A stretch of 64,000 nucleotides of DNA from Aquiluna sp. (GTDB taxonomy: Bacteria > Actinomycetota > Actinomycetes > Actinomycetales > Microbacteriaceae), in assembly GCA_018402685.1 (NCBI GenBank), contig JAGYIJ010000002.1:682001-746000 (forward strand), read 5' to 3'. The position numbers and the translations under genes are program-made. Of this stretch, positions 49,201 to 55,200 are shown piece after piece (the stretch's first letter is position 1; each line of letters begins with the position of its first letter). Under the pieces are notes generated by a model. That model was given only the letters and a program-made list of their open reading frames with translations. It was not told the DNA's origin and did no database searches.

Positions 49201-52200
49201 TTCCGCTCGCCTTTGCCCGGATGCCTGCAGAAGCAGTTGGCGTATTCATTGCCAGCGACTTCAGGTCACCATCGATATAGATGTTGGATCCGTAGAGCTC
49301 AATAGATCCATCGGCCACAAGGTTTGGTCTTGTGTAAAGCTCCGCACTTGCAGTGGTGCTGTCCTTACCAAACCTGATGTTCGCAGGCACAACCTTGCCG
49401 TAGGTGGCGTAGTGGTTGAAGGTGGTGGTGAAGTTTTGCCCCTGAGGCTCCATAACAACATCGCCTGTGGTGCGGATTGTCAGCACATTATTGAAACCAT
49501 AGTGGATTACCTGGTCACCAACGACCTTGATGTCTGCTGTTGAGTTTTGAACATCAGAACCGTCACACAACGAAAGACCAAAGTTTGGAAGATCGTTAGT
49601 AACACAGGAGCCAAGAGCGACATGACCAAGGTTTGAATATCTACCCGAGAACCTGACTCCACGCTGGTTACCATCGATCGTGATGTCGCCCTCTTTAGAC
49701 AAAATCGCTGTTCCGTTAATCTCAACACCGAGGAAGCCACCGGTTCCCACCTTGGTGCCATCAATGTTGATACCACCTTGACCACTGGCCTCAATCAAGA
49801 TGCGGCGATCCTGGCCACCGGTTCTCCAGGTGTAGGCGTGGAACCCGATGAGGATTGCCTCTTCCGAGCGGTCTGCAATCACTGCCTCAATGTTGATGGC
49901 AGGAGATGCGGTGGCCGATGACAGGATCGCAATCCTGCTGGCCTGGTTGGCTCCAATCTCAATACCCCTAGCTCTGCTACTAGCCACCGGCGTGCTCGCC
50001 TGAATGTCGATTTGTCCGGCACCGGCCGCAATGGTCTTGTGACCCTGAACCAAAAGGCCGGTCACGGAGTTGACGTGAGAACCGCCATACATGCGGATGT
50101 CTCCACCACCGGAATACATGATGCCCGAGGTGCCACTTGTACCAAAGCGAACACCTGGATTGCTGCTAGTTCTAGTCCTCGCGAATCCGTAGGGACCGAT
50201 GTCATCATTTGCGCTTCCAGAGGCCATGACAATGTTTCCACCGCCGGTTGCGGTGCGGTAGCCGGGAATCAGAGTCTGAAGCTGAGCCTGGCTAATGTTG
50301 TCAACCTGCAAAATTGCAATATCAGGTGCCATTGCCGAGACCAGCTGGACTCCGTCGGCAACATATATGAAGGAGTGCTCGGCATCATTGTTGTTGTTGT
50401 TTGAACGCAAGATGATGTCACCGTTGTTGGTGAAGAGGCCGCCTCGAGACCAGTCATGAAGATAAAGCTCTCTAGAGGCCTTCAGCTCGATGTCGGCGCC
50501 ATCCGCCAAAGTTCGAAGCGTGCCATAGATCTGGATGTACCCACCACGAATGTTGAATGGACCCTGGCCGTAGGCCTCACCATAGAACCTTGTGGGCTGA
50601 GCGGGTGCGTTGTCCTTTGCAATGTCAAGAGTGCCAATGCCATACATTCTTGAATAGACGAAGGGCATTGACCGGAACTCATTGGATATCGGCATGATCG
50701 AGACATCACCGGTGGTGTGCAGAATCATGCGGTTATTGCTTGCAGAGTAAATTCTGTCGGTCTCAATAGTGATGTCGGCCGAGGATGTCCTGATTGTTGT
50801 GCCGACCGTTGCATTGCTCGGTGCGTAGCTCTGCTCGTCAACAGTGGTTGCTGGAGCGGCACCGAGCATGGCGCCAGGCCCGTAAGAACCGTTGTAATAG
50901 AAGAAGATGCCATCGTTATTGGCACTTGTTCTGAGGTCAATTGGACCGTTTTGCGACAGAAGCGCAGTGCCGTTGAGAGCCATAGCTACGCTTGTGCCAG
51001 TGGTCCTCGATGCATAGAGACTTATTCCACCCTGGCCACGAGCCTCAAGGACTATGTCGGTGTGAAGCTGGGCATTCAAGCCCGTGTAAATAGCCTGGCT
51101 ACTCCCGTTGTGTTGGACTTCACCGCTGATGCTGATCGCGGGTGAGGAGGTGTTGTTAGAACCACCTGCTGCGTAAAGGTAGAGCTTGGCTGAAGATGCG
51201 CCATTCAGAAGGACGCCGTGATTACTTGAAGTGCGGCCAATGCCATCGATAGAGATGGTTCCGTCTCCAGCATCGATCAGTCCACCGTAAATGGAGACAC
51301 CGTGAGAGTTGTTCCAGTATCCCGATCCTCTACCACGCATGATGATGTCACCACCACCGGTGTGAATCTTTGTGGCGTTGCTCGCATGCACCATTGCTCT
51401 GCAATAAGTTGACGCCGTGGATATTTTGGGAATAGGCCTCGGCTAGACCATTCGGGAATCCATTCTCATCGAAGGAATTTGCGGCTGCGAAGATGACGTG
51501 ACCGCGATTGTTGTTGTAATCGGGATCGTCAGTCAAACCATTCGCGGTGTTGATCTTGACGCCAGAGGCGATGTAAACATCGCCGTTATGACCAAGGGCA
51601 TCTGTTCCATCCGCGTGCGGACCAAAGATTATGTTTCCACCATTTGTCGTGAAACTCTTTCCACCGTTTGTGAGCACTCGATCCTCTGCGTAAACACGAA
51701 TGTCGTTGTTCTCGCCAGTCACCCGGAGGTTTCCATATAAATAAGCTGTGTACTCAGCGCTAACGCTGACCCCGCCGGATGCGGAGATTGTCTGATAAAG
51801 AAGTACGCTTCCGCCATAGACCTCTAATGGGCCATTGACATCAAAGGTTCGGTTCAGTTCAATGCGGCGAATACCGTTGTTTCCAAGGCCATCTCCACTG
51901 CCTGCGATGAAGCGACCAATACGGACCTTACTTGGGGTGTTGACATCATTGCCAATAACGGTTGTCGTGCGAGGGAAGTAAATGCTTGCTGTGAAATCCG
52001 AGTTTGAACCCGGGTCAGCGATCAGCTCACCGTTTGTGAAGAAGTTTGAATAGTCTTCAGCTGCGAAGTAGGCACCGTGCAGGTTAATGTTTGCACTGGA
52101 TGAGGTAATCGGCGAATTCGGCATTGAGCCGAAGTAGCTGCCGCGAGATGAGGCCCCATTGAAGTAGATGGACTTGTTGCCTGCATCGAGGGTGATGTCA

Positions 52201-55200
52201 CCAGTCTCGGCAAGGAAGTTTCCTCTCGCCATAATCGAATGAGCGTAAATGCGCTGCGTGACATCAATGTCGATACCACCCTTGCCCCAGATGTTTGGCA
52301 TGCGGTTCAAAGCAATGGCCCTCGCAGATTGACTGTAAGAATTGCCACCGTTGCGATCAATGCTGTCTTGATCGGTGCGGGTATCCATTGCGGCACCCTC
52401 GTCGATGTAGAGGCCCCACCAAGAACCGGTCGAGTCATTGTTGACGTGCATGCGAATAGCTGGGTTCTGAGTGGACTCTGAGATCAAGAAAGATCCCATC
52501 GCCGCGCCTCCAAGCCAGTTGAGACGAATACCCATTCCACGCTGATTACCGAAGGTGGTTCCAGAGAAGTCAATTACTCCGGTGCCGGAGTGAATTCGAT
52601 TGCCCGCATATCCGAGGATTCCATAGCGGCTGTTCTGGTTTGTCGAGCCTCGAACAACGATGTCTCCACCCTCGGAAAGGACTCTGACCTGATCGCGTAT
52701 CTGAGAAGTTCCAAAGCGAACACCATCGTTGAAGGTTCCGTTGAAGGCAACCGCATAGCCACCCGGCACCTCAACCTCACCCGAGGTAGTTGCAGCACCA
52801 CCAGCTATGAAAATATCTCCGCCGTTTGACTTCAGCTCGGTGTAGTTCGGGATAAGGATCGTGCCCTGGTTGTTGTCGTTGCTATTTGCCCACAGAACTA
52901 GGTTGCCGTTGCTAGACCAAAGCTCTCGATAGTTATTCCAGGCACCTCCGGTGGTGACGATGTTTCTTGCCGCCTTGACCACTAGCGAAGAGGTGGCACC
53001 TGCAAGCTTGATGTCCTGACGAAGGAATGTGTCGCGTCCTGCATCAAGCGTTAGTGAACCAGCCTGTGGGCTGGAAGAAATTGCAACCTCCATGGTTATG
53101 TCACCGGTGCTCGTTGCCAGCTTGACTTCAAGTCCCTCTTCGATCTTCTCCATGACATCGCTGACCCTAAGAACGGCATTCGGAACTGAGGGGTCGGTAT
53201 AGAAGTCACCGCGGACCCATGTGCCCGGGGTTGAAACCACGGCGGTCGCATCAGAAACCACGCGTAGGGTCTCTGGTCGCGGCATCACCGCAACTGACTG
53301 ATAGACCTTTAGTAGGTCTCCGGACTCAAAAACAATTTGAGTCGGTCTGGTGGTGTCGGTGAAGAGATTCTCACCTGAGAAGTCGGCGACTCCGTTGACG
53401 GCATTCACCGTGGCCGAAACCAAAACCGTGGAGGAGCCGCTCATAACCTTGGCAGTCACAGCATTCGTAGCACTCGTGACAGTGTTGCCGGCAGCATCAA
53501 CAATTTTGATGATGGGCTGAATCGCAAATGGTGCCTGGTTGCCACCCTCAATGACATCAGAGGCAGGTCGAACAATTGCAAGAGAGTGCGCAGTGGCTAC
53601 GCTCGCGTAGCGCAGCAAAACAGCACCGCTTCCACCGACTCCACCGTTGGCACAGCCCGCTTCACCGCCACCACCACCGCCACCGGTGCCAGCCTGGCCA
53701 TTGCGACCCCACGCCGTTGGTTAGGTAAGCACCTGCACCACCGCCGCCAACGCCACCGATGCCGTTGAGCTTGCGTAAACCTTGCCAGCCTCCGCCACCA
53801 CCACCGCCGCCAAAGAAGCGCTCGTCTCCGGTGAAGTTAGTCGAGTAACCATTAGAACCATTGGCACCATTGGCTGGGTTTGCGGCAAGCCCTCCGGCTC
53901 CACCTGCTGAGCCACCAGCTCCGGCTGCTCCGCCCGAACCGCCAGAGCCAACCTTGCCGCCAGATCCTGAACAGACATTGTTGGCCCAGTAGCTTTGACC
54001 ACCGATACCCGCAGCGGCATTAAGGATTACTGTTCCTGATTCGTTCTCAACTGTTGTTGGGAAGCCGTTCTGACCGTCTCGCAATGTGCTGTTCAGATTG
54101 ACACCACCGGCACCACCGGCACCAACCGTGATTTTGATCTGGCCGTTCACGGCAGAGCGGTTTGTGCTCAGCGCAGCCGAGCCACCACCGCCACCGCCGC
54201 CACCGACGTTGTTACCGCCACCGCCACCGCCACCGACGGCGTAGAGCTCAAAGTTTCCAACACCCGCTGGAATGTCGAATTCACACTCCGCACCGCCCAA
54301 GAACTCGTGGATGGTGTACTCGGTTCCAGAGATGGTCTTGGTGTAGGTGATTGGAGCACACTTACCAGCTTCAGCATTGAAGGTTGCAAACTGACCTGAG
54401 GTCGCAGGCTGAAGAATTAGGCGTTCTAGGTTGGCAGAGTAATTGCCACGGTTCGTTCCAGCACTCCATCCACTGTTGAGGTTCCCGCCGCTTGTGTGCC
54501 AACAAAGCCTGAGATCAGTGTTCGTGGTCTGAACATCACAACTTCTGCGGTCTAGCGCATCGCCACCTTTAGCAAAGCCCATCGAGCGAGTTCCGCTGTA
54601 ATACCACTGAGATCCATTGGCCAAGTTACGAGGATTCACGAGGTTTGCTGTGTCCTCCAGCACCTCTGAACGAGGTGCTGCTGCTAAAACTCTGAGGTTG
54701 GCAGTGCCAACATCTCTACCCGCAAGCATCAGGTATTCACCCGTGCAGTTCTCCCAAATCCCTGCTAGCGAAACACCGCTTTGGTTATAGGTTCCCTGGT
54801 AGCAAACCTCCCAGCCACCAGCAAGTACCGTTGCCAGTGGGATGTTGGTTTGAGGACCCTCTGGGTAGTAGAGAGGGGCTGCAGCTGTGCCATCTGAGGT
54901 TGGCACAACGAAGCTGACGGCAATCACACCGGAGCCACCCCAGCCACCGGGTTGTGAGCTGTACCAGGAAGAAATACAGCCCGAGCCGCCACCGCCACCG
55001 CCACCGCCGCCGCCGGAACCCGAGTTCGCAGCTGCGTTACCAATAGCAGGGGTTGCACCAAACTGCGTTGTTCCAAATGCCTTACAACCCTTGGCTGATC
55101 CACCGGCGGCGTAGAAGTTCAGAGTTCGAGTGTCAGCCGCATAGGCTCCTGGGCCACCAGCGCCACCCTTGCCAGCATCAGTGCCCGAGTTTGTTGCGGT

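Larger units (their letters stand above)
47700..53000 (-). repeat. five imperfect super-repeats (about 1.2-1.3 kb each) forming the beta-helix of the giant protein
   Basis: A landmark of the type T-N-G-x-x-I-x-L-W-x-N recurs near 52898, 51630, 50420, 49135 and 47975 (spacings about 1.27, 1.21, 1.29 and 1.16 kb). A second landmark, G-G-G-D-I-x-x-R-G, follows each at near 52660, 51350, 50105, 48780 and 47730. Between them are short rungs typical of filamentous-haemagglutinin-like right-handed beta-helices. Unit length is about 410 residues. Confidence 0.75.

Noticed and set aside
43290-53710. Frame breaks in the giant gene as phase-variation switches or programmed frameshifts
   Set aside because: The runs involved are only two to four bases long, the same kind of break hits housekeeping genes, and no slippery sequence with a downstream pseudoknot is evident.
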